Assembly: GCA_021827365.1 (NCBI GenBank) | Contig: JAKAWK010000002.1 | Location: 1-48,321 of the forward strand | Reading direction: 5' to 3' | DNA from: Nitrospirota bacterium | GTDB taxonomy: Bacteria; Nitrospirota; Leptospirillia; Leptospirillales; Leptospirillaceae | Length of the DNA: 48,321 nt | Program-made: the position numbers and the translations under genes | Shown: one piece after another, positions 24,294 through 33,085 of the stretch | Position numbering within the stretch: the stretch's first letter is position 1 | Layout: every line of letters begins with the position of its first letter | The notes under the pieces: model-generated | What the model was told of the DNA's origin: nothing | Seen by the model: the letters and a program-made list of their open reading frames with translations, nothing else | Databases searched by the model: none

Positions 24294-24348
24294 AGGCAAA
24301 ATCCGTATTCAGGAAGGTCTCCGGGTCGCATCCCGCCCGTTTCGGTGC

Positions 24349-24354
24349 TATAAT
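24349..24354 (+). promoter_or_regulatory. Extended -10 promoter of rpiB-glyA-nrdR-priA
   Basis: TGCTATAAT (24346-24354) gives a perfect -10 with the TGn extension. The -35 position is poor, as is usual for extended -10 promoters. It lies about 70 bases before rpiB. Confidence 0.5.
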
Positions 24355-24422
24355 CTTATGACAGGTTTTTTGTTTTGTCACCCTGACCCTTATCGCAAAA
24401 AATCAAACGAAACGATGCCTTC

Positions 24423-24887
24423 ATGTCAAACGACACCTCCGGTTCTTCCCGTTTTTACTTCGGATCCGATCATGCGGGACGGGAACTCAAGGATGTCCTC
24501 GTCGCCCATGCCAAGAACAGGGGTTTTGCGGTCGAGGATCTGGGGACCTATTCCGACGATTCGGTCGACTATCCCGATTACGCCGAGAAGGTGGGCCGTG
24601 CCGTCGTCTCCCATCCCGGCTCCATTGGCGTCCTCGTCTGCGGAACAGGCATCGGGATGAGCATTGCCGCCAACAAGATCCGGGGGATCAGGGCCGGCCT
24701 TCTCTACAATGAAAGCACCGCCAGGCTTGCCCGGCAGCACAACAATGCCAATGTCATCGCAATGGGCGGCCGGGAGATTTCCCCGCTCCAGGCCGTCACC
24801 TGGTTCGACATCTTCGTGGCGACCGCCTTCGAGGGTGGGCGGCATGAGCGGCGCCTCGAAAAGATCGCCCGTCTCGAGACTCCGTGA
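24423..24887 (+). CDS. rpiB: Ribose-5-phosphate isomerase B
   Basis: RpiB interconverts ribose 5-phosphate and ribulose 5-phosphate in the pentose phosphate or Calvin-type pathways. The 154-residue protein has the family motifs FGSDHAGRELK at the start, SVDYPDYAEKV, VLVCGTGIGMSIAANK with the catalytic cysteine, and NESTARLARQHNNANVIAMGGR. The length is typical of RpiB/LacAB proteins. It is first in a plus-strand operon with glyA, nrdR and priA; the rpiB-glyA pairing is common in bacteria. The ribosome site before ATG 24423 is weak. Confidence 0.95.
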   Translation: MSNDTSGSSRFYFGSDHAGRELKDVLVAHAKNRGFAVEDLGTYSDDSVDYPDYAEKVGRAVVSHPGSIGVLVCGTGIGMSIAANKIRGIRAGLLYNESTARLARQHNNANVIAMGGREISPLQAVTWFDIFVATAFEGGRHERRLEKIARLETP

Positions 24888-24980
24888 TTTTCGACAGCGA
24901 ACCTTCCTACAAACAGACCCAAGGCGCAAAAGGGAGAAGACCCCCCTTTCCGCCCATCATCGAGAGAGGACCGGCATTTT

Positions 24981-26249
24981 ATGTTCTGGCTTGAGCAGAA
25001 AGACCCCGAAACCTACCAGGCAATCATGAACGAAGTCAGGCGGGAGCAGGACCGCCTTATCCTCATCGCCTCCGAGAACTATGTGAGCCCCTCCATTCTC
25101 GAGGCGGTGGGATCGGTCATGACCAACAAGTATGCGGAAGGTTATCCCGGCCGGCGCTACTATGCCGGATGCGAAGCGGTCGATGTCGTCGAGGAGCTGG
25201 CCATTTCCCGGGCCAGAACGCTCTTCGGGGCCGAGCATGTGAACGTCCAGCCCCATTCCGGCTCTCAGGCCAACATGGCCGTCTATCTGGCGGCGATCAA
25301 GCCGGGAGACACTATCCTCGGGATGAACCTCTCCCATGGGGGACACCTGACGCATGGCTCCCAGGTCTCCTTTTCCGGACACTATTACAAGTCGGTCTTT
25401 TACGGGGTCGACCCGAAGACGGGACTGATCGACTTCGACGGACTCAGAGCCCAGGCCCGGGAGCACCGGCCGCGCATCATCATCGCCGGAGCCAGCTCTT
25501 ATCCCCGGACGATCGACTTCGCCCCATTCCGGGAGATTGCCGACGAGGTGGGGGCAACCCTTCTCGTGGACATGGCCCACATCGCGGGCCTCGTGGCGGC
25601 CGGGCTCCATCCCTCCCCCTTCGGCGTGGCGGATTTCATCACCACCTCCACCCACAAGACCCTCCGTGGGCCCCGGGGCGGCATGGCCTTCTCCCGCGAG
25701 CCCTTCGGGAAGGCCCTCGACAAGGCGGTCTTTCCCATGATGCAGGGAGGTCCCCTCATGCATGTCGTGGCCGGAAAGGCCGTGATGCTGAACGAAGCCC
25801 TGGCCCCTTCCTTCCGTGAATACATGGCCCGAGTCCTGGAAAACTGCCGGGTCCTGGCCCGTTCCCTCTCGGAAGCCGGTTACAGCCTCCTGACCGGAGG
25901 GACGGACAACCATCTTCTCCTGATCGACCTCAGGCCTCAGGGACTCTCGGGAAAGGATGCCGAACACTATCTCTCCCAGGCGGGAATCTTCGTCAACAAG
26001 AATGCGGTCCCTTTCGACGACAAGCCTCCCACCATCACCAGCGGCATCAGGATCGGCACCCCCGCCGCCACCACCCGCGGCCTGGGCCCCCAGGAAATGC
26101 TCCTGGTGGGGGGCTGGATACGCCAGGCCCTGGAAAGTCGCGGCAAGGAGGAGGTCCTTCGGCGCATCTCCGGAGAGGTCGGGGAACTCCTCTCCCGCTT
26201 CCCCATCTATGGAGAGATCCGGAAGAGTTCCTCCTCTCCCCGTATATGA
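24981..26249 (+). CDS. glyA: Serine hydroxymethyltransferase
   Basis: GlyA transfers the hydroxymethyl group of serine to tetrahydrofolate, giving glycine and methylene-tetrahydrofolate. The 422-residue protein has all landmarks of bacterial enzymes: the N-terminal [35 protein letters not shown], the [11 protein letters not shown] region, and the PLP-binding lysine in [14 protein letters not shown]. It follows rpiB by 93 bases and its stop overlaps the nrdR start as ATGA. A housekeeping cytosolic enzyme, full length. Confidence 0.98.
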   Translation: MFWLEQKDPETYQAIMNEVRREQDRLILIASENYVSPSILEAVGSVMTNKYAEGYPGRRYYAGCEAVDVVEELAISRARTLFGAEHVNVQPHSGSQANMAVYLAAIKPGDTILGMNLSHGGHLTHGSQVSFSGHYYKSVFYGVDPKTGLIDFDGLRAQAREHRPRIIIAGASSYPRTIDFAPFREIADEVGATLLVDMAHIAGLVAAGLHPSPFGVADFITTSTHKTLRGPRGGMAFSREPFGKALDKAVFPMMQGGPLMHVVAGKAVMLNEALAPSFREYMARVLENCRVLARSLSEAGYSLLTGGTDNHLLLIDLRPQGLSGKDAEHYLSQAGIFVNKNAVPFDDKPPTITSGIRIGTPAATTRGLGPQEMLLVGGWIRQALESRGKEEVLRRISGEVGELLSRFPIYGEIRKSSSSPRI

Positions 26250-26716
26250 ACTGTCCCTTCTGCCGCACGGCCGACTCGAAGGTGATCGACTCCCGGCTGA
26301 CCGCCGACGGACGGGGAATCCGCCGTCGGCGGGAATGTCCGGGCTGCCGGAACCGCTTCACGACCTACGAGTGGGTCCAGGAATCGGCGCCGATGGTGGT
26401 CAAGAAGGACGGGCGCCGCGAGCCCTTCGACCGAAACAAGCTTCAGGAAGGACTCAGGCGGGCCTTCCAGAAACGGCCCGTTTCCACCGGAACACTCGAA
26501 GATCTTGTCAGAACGATCGAACGAACCCTCTCCGAATTTCCCTCTCCCGAAATTCCCTCCAAACGGATCGGCGAACTCGTCATGGATCATCTGGCCCGGA
26601 TCGATCACGTGGCCTACGTCCGTTTCGCCTCGGTCTACAAGAACTTCAGGGACCCGGAAGAGTTTGCCCAGGAAATCACCCGGCTCAAGCATGGATCCGA
26701 TTTCAAGCCCCTCTGA
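26246..26716 (+). CDS. nrdR: Transcriptional repressor NrdR
   Basis: NrdR represses ribonucleotide reductase genes when bound to (d)ATP. The 156-residue protein starts with the zinc ribbon (MNCPFC ... [11 protein letters not shown]) and continues with an ATP-cone (about 49-139, [16 protein letters not shown]). These are the only two domains of NrdR and the length is standard. It is coupled to glyA by ATGA; the glyA-nrdR pairing occurs in many bacteria. Its target boxes lie upstream of nrd genes, which are not in this window. Confidence 0.97.
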   Translation: MNCPFCRTADSKVIDSRLTADGRGIRRRRECPGCRNRFTTYEWVQESAPMVVKKDGRREPFDRNKLQEGLRRAFQKRPVSTGTLEDLVRTIERTLSEFPSPEIPSKRIGELVMDHLARIDHVAYVRFASVYKNFRDPEEFAQEITRLKHGSDFKPL

Positions 26717-28691
26717 GTCCCAGCTCAATATTCTTCCCCTCGAGCCCCTGGAATCTCCCTTTCTGACCTATCGCCTTCCCGAAGGCCGGGAGAGCCCAGG
26801 ACCCGGAACCCGGGTCATCGTTCCCCTCGGCCGCCGCCTGGTGACCGGACTCGTCTGGCCTTCCTCCATTCCCCCCTGGGAAGGAGAGACCCGGGAGATC
26901 GCGGACCTTCCCGACCCCCGGCCCGTCCTTCCCCCCTTCCTTTTTTCTCTTCTAGAGTTTGGGGCCTGGTATTACCGGATCCCCCTCGGGGCGCTGGTCC
27001 GTTCGGCCCTTCCTCCACAGCTCACGGCGACACGCCCCCTCTCCTCCCGCTTCTGGAAGGAATGGGAGTGGCAGAGGCCACCTCGTCCCGGTCTCCCCCC
27101 CTCCCTTCCTCCCCTCTCCCCCGACCAGGTGCGGGCCTTTGAGGACTGGACCAATGGGCGGAGCCGCGGGGGGTTTTCCCCTTTTCTGCTGGAGGGAATC
27201 ACAGGCTCCGGAAAGACCCGCCTCTACCAGGAGATGGCCCGGACGGTCATCGAAGAGGGGAAGCGTGTGCTCCTCCTGACTCCCGAGATCGGACTGGTGG
27301 GACCCCTTTACTCCTCCATGGAACAGGTTTCCCCCGGCACCGTCTCCCTCCACAGCCGCCAGACTCCGGCCGCCCGCGCCCGAGGATGGGCACGCATTCT
27401 CTCCGGACAGGCACAGGTTGTGGTCGGTCCTCGTTCCGCCCTTTTCGCACCCCTTCCGGATCTCGGTCTCGTCATCGTCGACGAGGAGCACGACCCCTCC
27501 TACCAGGCCTACGAGGGACTCTCCTTCAACGCCAGGAATCTGGCCATCAAGCGGGCCCAGGAGGCGAAGGTCCCCGTTGTTCTGGGATCGGCCACTCCCC
27601 TTTCCGACTCCCTCTTCCACGCGGGGGCGGGACGGTACCAGCCTCTTTGTCTTCCCCGGAGGATCGGGGGATTTCCTCTTCCCCCCATCGACCTGGTGGT
27701 CCCGGGGAGCGGTCCGTCTCCGCTCCCCGGTGAGGTCCGGGAGGCGCTGGCCCTGACACTTTCCCGTCGCGAACAGGCGGTCATCCTCCTGAACCGGCGC
27801 GGATATGTCCCCACGCTTCTCTGCCGGGACTGCCACTCCCATGTCACCTGCCCCTCCTGCGCCGTCCGGCTTGTTCTCCACAAGGTCCCGGAGAGGCGGA
27901 TGATCTGTCACTTCTGTGCGGCCTCCTATGCCGTCCCGTCCCTCTGTCCTTCCTGCCGCGGCAGGAATCTGGATCTTAGGGGGATCGCCACCCAGAAACT
28001 CGAGGAGGAGCTCCGGTCATTTTTTCCGGAGACCCGCATCATCCGGCTCGATCAGGACCAGAAGGAGGATGCCTGGGAAAAAATCGGAAGGTTCAGGGAG
28101 GGGGAGGGGGAGATCCTGATCGGGACGCAGGTGGTGGCCAAGGGGCATGACCTGCCCGGGGTCACCCTAGGCGTGGTGCTGGAGGCTGACGGCATGCTGG
28201 CATTCCCCGACTACCGCGCAAGCGAGCGCGCCTTCGGGCTCTGGATCCAGCTGGCCGGGCGAGTTGGCCGTCACCGGACGGGGGGGCGGGTAATGCTTGT
28301 GACGAGGGAGCCGGAGAACCCGATATTCGGATGGGCGAAAAACTACGATTCGCGATCCTTCCATGAAAGCCTGCTGGAAGAAAGGAAGCTTCTGGGCTAT
28401 CCCCCCTATTGCCGCCTTGCCTCGGTCATCCTCTCCTCGGCTTCGGAAGAGGTGATCCAAGAGGTCTTGGCCGAACCCTCTCCCTTCGGATCCCATCCTC
28501 CCGGAAACGGGATCTATGGTCCGATCCCCGCCCTCCCTCCCCGTCTCAAAAACCGCTACCGGGCCCAGATCCTGATCAAGGCTCCGACGGTCCGGGAGAT
28601 CCATGAACGTCTTTCCCTGATCCGTCATCATTACCGGCCCGGGAAGAAAATTCTGGTGGAATGGCAGATCGATCCGTCCGACCTGGCCTAA
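26691..28691 (+). CDS. priA: Primosomal replication restart helicase PriA
   Basis: PriA reloads the replisome at stalled forks. The 666-residue protein has an N-terminal 3'-DNA-binding region (VIVPLGRRLVTGLVW), the helicase Walker A loop EGITGSGKT, the DEEH box (VIVDEEHDPSYQ), a zinc-binding insert with eight cysteines (CRDC, CPSC, CHFC, CPSC), and the C-terminal helicase motifs GTQVVAKGHDLPGVTL and QLAGRVGR. It is somewhat shorter than E. coli PriA (732). The open frame extends upstream, but ATG 26691 puts the family N-terminus at the front, overlapping nrdR by 26 bases. Its last 116 bases overlap the convergent M50 peptidase gene. Confidence 0.95.
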   Translation: MDPISSPSESQLNILPLEPLESPFLTYRLPEGRESPGPGTRVIVPLGRRLVTGLVWPSSIPPWEGETREIADLPDPRPVLPPFLFSLLEFGAWYYRIPLGALVRSALPPQLTATRPLSSRFWKEWEWQRPPRPGLPPSLPPLSPDQVRAFEDWTNGRSRGGFSPFLLEGITGSGKTRLYQEMARTVIEEGKRVLLLTPEIGLVGPLYSSMEQVSPGTVSLHSRQTPAARARGWARILSGQAQVVVGPRSALFAPLPDLGLVIVDEEHDPSYQAYEGLSFNARNLAIKRAQEAKVPVVLGSATPLSDSLFHAGAGRYQPLCLPRRIGGFPLPPIDLVVPGSGPSPLPGEVREALALTLSRREQAVILLNRRGYVPTLLCRDCHSHVTCPSCAVRLVLHKVPERRMICHFCAASYAVPSLCPSCRGRNLDLRGIATQKLEEELRSFFPETRIIRLDQDQKEDAWEKIGRFREGEGEILIGTQVVAKGHDLPGVTLGVVLEADGMLAFPDYRASERAFGLWIQLAGRVGRHRTGGRVMLVTREPENPIFGWAKNYDSRSFHESLLEERKLLGYPPYCRLASVILSSASEEVIQEVLAEPSPFGSHPPGNGIYGPIPALPPRLKNRYRAQILIKAPTVREIHERLSLIRHHYRPGKKILVEWQIDPSDLA

Positions 28692-29865
28692 GGAGCAGGG
28701 CCCCGTCCAGATAGGAGTCGACAATGGCCGACTGGGCCAGGGGCTCCCGCATAAGCCACCCCGTCACTCGCCCGTCCCGGAGGACAGGAATTCCTTCGGG
28801 ACGCTGGCCAAGGGCCTCGAGAATCCGGCTCGGGCTGTCTTTTAAATCCACCGCCGGACCGGAGACGATACCGGAAAGATCCAGAACCCGGACCCCGTCC
28901 CACTGGGAGAAGGATCGAGTCCGTAGATTTTCCCAGGAGATCTCCCCCAGAAAGCGACCATCCTCCCCCGACACGACAGGAACCCGGCCCAGGCCCTCCC
29001 GGAGAAAGGATCCCAGGATCACTTCCTGGACCCACATGTCGGATCTGACCAGGGCGGGAACGGGGGTTAGCCACCGTTCGATCCCTCCCTCCTCGAGGAT
29101 CCTGGCGATCCGGTTTCTCTCCCGGAAGTCCATGAGAAGATTCAGGACGAGATATCCAAGGATCATTCCCCCGAATCCTGAGACCAGCATTCCCCGGGCT
29201 ACCAGGAGAAGTCCGACCAGGGACAGGAAAAATCCTCCCGCCCATCCCAGCTTTTCCGGGAGGCTTCCCTCCCCAGGACGATCCTTCCCGATGGCCTGGC
29301 TGAAAATGAGACCCACCAGAACACCCATGTCGAACGGAAAGCCGGGAAAGAGGTTGAGAAGGGCAATGAAGAGATTCAAATTGGCGAAGATCCGGAGGAG
29401 ATAGGCAAGCTGGGGGAAAAAGAATGTCCAGTCCCCCCCGGCAAAGGACAAAACGGACAGAGAGACCTGCCAAAGGAGGAGATTGACGGCGGGCCCGGCA
29501 GCCCGGACGGCTATGGCGCCGGGTCCCGGTGGACCGAAATCGACCCGGTGCTCAGGAAAGCCTCCCCAAAAGGAGAGACGGCTCCCGTCATAGGGAAAGC
29601 GAAGGATCCGGGCCATCGCCCGATGACCCAGCTCATGAAGGAGAGTCGTCAGAAGGGCCAGAAAAACCGTCGAAATCCCAATTGCGACGGAGCCGTAAAG
29701 TCCCCTGGAGGGAGAACCCCCAGAAAATCCGGCTGCCCAGAATAGGTAAAGGCCATAAAAAGTCCAGGACCGGTCAAGGCGGATTTTTCCGTCGGAACCC
29801 TGTCGACCGGAGGGAGAGCGGCCTCCGCCAAGAAGGCGGCCGACAAGGGGATGTCTGGAAATCAC
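28576..29865 (-). CDS. M50 (site-2 protease type) membrane metallopeptidase with CBS-like tail
   Basis: The 429-residue protein is an intramembrane zinc protease candidate. The zinc motif HELGH (77-81) lies in a hydrophobic helix and the third ligand region reads NLFPGFPFDMG with Asp179, a variant of the usual NPxPxxxLDGG. Four to six membrane helices follow, then a cytoplasmic part (about 260-400) that looks like a pair of CBS units (VQEVILGSFLREGLGRVPVV and GIPVLRDGRVTGWLM). That is the layout of the S2P group with CBS domains, whose activity may respond to adenine nucleotides. The substrate is unknown. It overlaps the flavoprotein gene as ATGA and its 3' end runs 116 bases into priA; stop is at 28576. 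Confidence 0.82.
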   Translation of the reverse strand: MISRHPLVGRLLGGGRSPSGRQGSDGKIRLDRSWTFYGLYLFWAAGFSGGSPSRGLYGSVAIGISTVFLALLTTLLHELGHRAMARILRFPYDGSRLSFWGGFPEHRVDFGPPGPGAIAVRAAGPAVNLLLWQVSLSVLSFAGGDWTFFFPQLAYLLRIFANLNLFIALLNLFPGFPFDMGVLVGLIFSQAIGKDRPGEGSLPEKLGWAGGFFLSLVGLLLVARGMLVSGFGGMILGYLVLNLLMDFRERNRIARILEEGGIERWLTPVPALVRSDMWVQEVILGSFLREGLGRVPVVSGEDGRFLGEISWENLRTRSFSQWDGVRVLDLSGIVSGPAVDLKDSPSRILEALGQRPEGIPVLRDGRVTGWLMREPLAQSAIVDSYLDGALLLRPGRTDRSAIPPEFSSRAGNDDGSGKDVHGSPGPSEP

Positions 29866-31106
29866 AGGACCCGGCCGGCGGCTGGGCGGCGATTGGGAAG
29901 AAGCCTTCCCAAGGCCCGGCGGATCACTTCCCGGGAAAAGGAGCGGTAGTCATGATCCCCCGTGAGAATCGAGGCATAAAGCTCGAGGAGCTTGGGATAG
30001 CGACCCGTCAGCGCGAAGAAGACTCCGGGGAATCGGTAGATCGTCCTGGCAAGCCGGGAGCCCTGGCGAAAGTCCGGCCAGATATTCCTGTCAAGCCACC
30101 GGACATACTCCATTGCGGACTGTTCGGGGAGATCCGGACCAGAGCGCAAGACATTCCGGCTCCGGATATAGGATTCCGCCGCCTTGGTCCCCGACAGGAC
30201 CGCATAGTAGATCCCTTCCCCAAGAAAGGGATCTACTATGCCTCCCGCGTCCCCAACAAGAAAGAGACCCGGGATCCGTCCATGGCGGACCGCGCGGAAG
30301 TTCGGAAGGGGCCAGGTCAAGGCTCCTCCCGAATCGAGCTCGGCCTCCCTTAAGACCAGGTAACGGGAGAAGACCGAGCGGGGATCTCCGAGCGGCTTGA
30401 GGAAACCCGCAACGCCCAGGCCCCAGAGGGAGTCCTTCTTCGGGAATGACCAGGCATACCCTCCGTCGACCAGTCCAAGATCGATGGCGACAAAGCGCGC
30501 ATCGAGAGGATCCCTGAGAGAGGCCCATCCCTCGGCCGAAGTCCAGGGACGAAGAAGCGGATTTTTTCTGATTTTTGACATCGAATCCGGATCAAGGTCC
30601 CTTAAGACTTTGCTTGTCGCCCCGTCTGCCGCCATGACGGCCCGGGCAAAAACGGTTTTCTCTCCGATCATGGCCACAAATCCCCCTCCCCTGCGGGAAA
30701 GCCTGATATCCCGGATTCCGGTCATGATCCGGGCACCGGTCTCCCGGGCCTGCTCAAGAAGAGCCAGGTCGAACTGGTCGCGTCGCACCTGATAGGCGAT
30801 GGGGCGGCCAAAATCCTGTCGCTGCTCCCGCTTTCCACGCAATGTCAGTGAAATTCCCTGGGTCGTCTGGTGCGGGAGACTTTCCATGAAATTTTCCGGA
30901 AGGAAGGGAAGGGTCCGGGCGGAGACGCCTCCCCCACAGGGTTTTTCGCGGGGGAATTCGGCCCGGTCAACCCCCAGGGCCGATATTCCGGACGAGGCCA
31001 GAATCCGGAGGGCCGTGCTGCCGGCAGGACCCAAACCCACGACAAGAACCTCCACTTCGATGGGACGGAGGGCCGTTGGCCCGGAGGGGGTAATTTGTCC
31101 GTTCAT
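29862..31106 (-). CDS. Geranylgeranyl reductase family FAD-dependent oxidoreductase
   Basis: The 414-residue flavoprotein has the dinucleotide-binding start VLVVGLGPAGSTAL (about 19-32), the family motif FPREKPCGGGVSARTL, the DGATSKVLRDL region, and the second FAD motif LVGDAGGIVDPFLGEGIYYA. Family members saturate the isoprenoid chains of chlorophyll, archaeal lipids or menaquinone; others are epoxidases or hydroxylases. Here it lies 13 bases behind ccdA in the cytochrome c maturation operon, so a role on quinone tails or other membrane isoprenoids is possible but not shown. A perfect 16-bp inverted repeat lies inside its coding sequence at the second FAD motif. Confidence 0.85.
   Translation of the reverse strand: MNGQITPSGPTALRPIEVEVLVVGLGPAGSTALRILASSGISALGVDRAEFPREKPCGGGVSARTLPFLPENFMESLPHQTTQGISLTLRGKREQRQDFGRPIAYQVRRDQFDLALLEQARETGARIMTGIRDIRLSRRGGGFVAMIGEKTVFARAVMAADGATSKVLRDLDPDSMSKIRKNPLLRPWTSAEGWASLRDPLDARFVAIDLGLVDGGYAWSFPKKDSLWGLGVAGFLKPLGDPRSVFSRYLVLREAELDSGGALTWPLPNFRAVRHGRIPGLFLVGDAGGIVDPFLGEGIYYAVLSGTKAAESYIRSRNVLRSGPDLPEQSAMEYVRWLDRNIWPDFRQGSRLARTIYRFPGVFFALTGRYPKLLELYASILTGDHDYRSFSREVIRRALGRLLPNRRPAAGRVL
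30202..30241. repeat. Perfect 16-bp inverted repeat inside a coding sequence
   Basis: Arms at 30202-30217 and 30226-30241 (GCATAGTAGATCCCTT and its exact complement) are separated by eight bases. They encode the conserved FAD-site residues IVDPFLGEGIYYA of the flavoprotein, so the repeat does not disturb the protein. An RNA hairpin here would be very stable. No T run follows on either strand, so it is not an intrinsic terminator. Confidence 0.85.
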
Positions 31107-31119
31107 CGCTCGAGCCGGC

Positions 31120-31869
31120 TCAGAGGTTGGGGGTCCAGCCGATATGATGCTGGGTCAGAAAGGCGGAGATGATGGTAAAGGCATTCGTGAAGATCAGAAC
31201 TCCCATGACCACCAGAAAGCTGCCCGATACGCGGGTAATCCAGGGCATCCATTGCCGGAGGGAGCGCATGCTCCCCAGAAAGAGGTTAAAGAGAACGGAA
31301 GCCAGGATGAAGGGAATCGCCAGCCCCAGGGAATAGAAGGAGAGGAGGACAACCCCCTTCATGACCGTTCCCTGGGTGCCGGCATAAAACAGGATGGCGC
31401 CCAGGATCGGTCCGACACAGGGAGTCCATCCGGCCGCAAAGCCTATCCCGACAAGAAATGACCCCGAGAGGGTGGCCTTTTTTCCCCGGAACGAGAGGTG
31501 GAGTTCCCGGTTCAGAAAGGGAATCCGAAGCCAGCCTGCAATAAAAAGTCCGAAGAGGATGATCAGGATCGCGCCCAGTCTGCGGATAATGTCCTGGTAG
31601 GTCAAGAGAAGTTCCCCCAGGAAGGAGGCCGAGGCGCCGAACCCGATAAAGAGTGTCGAGAAGCCAAGGCTGAAGACGAGGGCATGGACAAGGGATTCCC
31701 GCAAGATGACCTGGCGTGACAACGACTGGGAGCGGCCTGTCAGTTCTTCGAAGGACAGTCCCGTGATATAGGAGACATAGGAGGGAACAATGGGAAGGAC
31801 ACAGGGGGACACAAAAGAGACCAGCCCCGCCAGAAAGGCCAGAGTCCAGGAAATTGGCTGATGAGCCAT
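31120..31869 (-). CDS. ccdA: Cytochrome c biogenesis thiol transporter CcdA
   Basis: CcdA moves reducing equivalents from cytoplasmic thioredoxin across the inner membrane to keep apocytochrome c thiols reduced. The 249-residue protein has six transmembrane helices and the two conserved cysteine motifs SFVSPCVLPIVP and AAGWTPCVGPILG. Its ATG overlaps the stop of the thioredoxin-like gene as TGATG, so receiver and transporter are coupled. Part of a system II operon with resB, ccsA and two TlpA-type proteins. Confidence 0.95.
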   Translation of the reverse strand: MAHQPISWTLAFLAGLVSFVSPCVLPIVPSYVSYITGLSFEELTGRSQSLSRQVILRESLVHALVFSLGFSTLFIGFGASASFLGELLLTYQDIIRRLGAILIILFGLFIAGWLRIPFLNRELHLSFRGKKATLSGSFLVGIGFAAGWTPCVGPILGAILFYAGTQGTVMKGVVLLSFYSLGLAIPFILASVLFNLFLGSMRSLRQWMPWITRVSGSFLVVMGVLIFTNAFTIISAFLTQHHIGWTPNL

Positions 31870-32471
31870 CAGAAGCCTGCCTTTGAAGAAATGAAGCTTT
31901 TCAGGTAACTGCGGACCCGGGGATCATCCCAGTCCACCCCCCCGGAAACCCGGCTCAAAACATGCCCCCCCGAGTCGACAATGAAAGTGGTCGGAAGCCC
32001 ATGAACCCCCAGGGCCCGTGAAAATCTCAAGGCGGGATCCCTGATCAGGGGAAAGGGGATCTTTGTGTTCCGGAGAAACTCGTTCAGGGTTTTCTTATCC
32101 ATCGGTCCTTCGAGGATCCCCCGGACGGCGAATGTCTTGCCCTCCATCCGGGAGAGCCGGACAAGGGATGGGATCTCCCGGAGACAGGGATCACACCAGG
32201 GGGCCATGAAATTCAGGATCAGGAGCGGATGGCCTGAAAATGCCGAGGTCTGAACCGGCCTTCCCGAAAGATCCCTAAGTTCCAGCGATGGCATCACCGG
32301 AGGATGCGAAAGGTCTGCTCCCAGGGTTCCGGGAGGCGTCGGGGACGAGGCAAGAGCCCCCTCTTGGCAGAATGAGATCATACCCAGAAAGGCCAGGACA
32401 AAAGTCCACGCAAGGTTCCTTACGACATTTTCCCTGGTTCCTGCCACAAAGGACAACGGGAAACCCTTCAA
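31869..32471 (-). CDS. TlpA-type periplasmic thioredoxin (WCDPC)
   Basis: The 200-residue protein has a signal peptide or N-terminal anchor (hydrophobic stretch about 20-40 ending GALASSP) and a thioredoxin-like domain of the TlpA/ResA class with the active site NFMAPWCDPCLREIPS and the cis-proline region GLPTTFIVDSGG. It starts with TTG in a TTGA overlap with the resA stop, and no better start is seen. It lies directly before ccdA, from which it would be reduced. Two such proteins in a row suggest separate jobs, for example apocytochrome c reduction and another periplasmic dithiol target. Confidence 0.88.
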   Translation of the reverse strand: MKGFPLSFVAGTRENVVRNLAWTFVLAFLGMISFCQEGALASSPTPPGTLGADLSHPPVMPSLELRDLSGRPVQTSAFSGHPLLILNFMAPWCDPCLREIPSLVRLSRMEGKTFAVRGILEGPMDKKTLNEFLRNTKIPFPLIRDPALRFSRALGVHGLPTTFIVDSGGHVLSRVSGGVDWDDPRVRSYLKSFISSKAGF

Positions 32472-33067
32472 TAGCCTGATGCAGCGTCCTTCTTGGCCGC
32501 GAGATAGGCCGAGGGAGGCTTGGGTCCGTGGTCAAGAAGACTGTGCACGGTTACAAGACTGTCCTTCATCCTCCAGTCCCGGGGTCCGATCACGTGTTCG
32601 GCCACCACACCCTTCTGGTCGATGATGAAGGTCTCGGGAACCCCTGTGATCTTGTAAAGGTGGTCGAGTTTGCCCAAGGGATCCACCGGAACAGGAAAAT
32701 CAATTCCGTACTTCTGGAGAAAGGGACGGATCTTCCCCTGGTAGAAAACGTTGTTTTCGTTGACCGCGACCAGGTCAAAACGGTCCCCGGCCAGGTTCTT
32801 GAACCCATGGTACATCTCTTCCATCGAGGGCATTTCCTGGCGACAGGGCTTGCACCATGTAGCCCAGAAATTGAGCATGACCACCTTCCCCCGCAGATCT
32901 GAAAGGCGGACGGTCTTTCCGTCCACCGTGGAGAGCGTGAAGTCGGGGGCAACCATGCCGACAGAAACAGGGTTGATGTTTGCGGTCTTGACCACATATC
33001 CGACCACAAGAATCACAACAGCAGCAGCCACGAGATAGGGCCACCTGTCCTTCATTCCGCCTTTCAT
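32468..33067 (-). CDS. resA: ResA/TlpA-type thiol-disulfide oxidoreductase (WCKPC)
   Basis: This 199-residue protein has an uncleaved-type N-terminal membrane helix (about 9-27) and a thioredoxin-like domain with the motif LNFWATWCKPCRQEMPS and the ResA-like VPETFIIDQKGVV. ResA reduces the CxxCH cysteines of apocytochrome c before heme attachment by the ResB-CcsA complex, encoded immediately upstream. GGAGG precedes ATG 33067. The extra helix and the neighbours make ResA the preferred name over generic TlpA. Confidence 0.88.
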   Translation of the reverse strand: MKGGMKDRWPYLVAAAVVILVVGYVVKTANINPVSVGMVAPDFTLSTVDGKTVRLSDLRGKVVMLNFWATWCKPCRQEMPSMEEMYHGFKNLAGDRFDLVAVNENNVFYQGKIRPFLQKYGIDFPVPVDPLGKLDHLYKITGVPETFIIDQKGVVAEHVIGPRDWRMKDSLVTVHSLLDHGPKPPSAYLAAKKDAASGY

Positions 33068-33085
33068 GATGTTCCTCCCGCCTCC

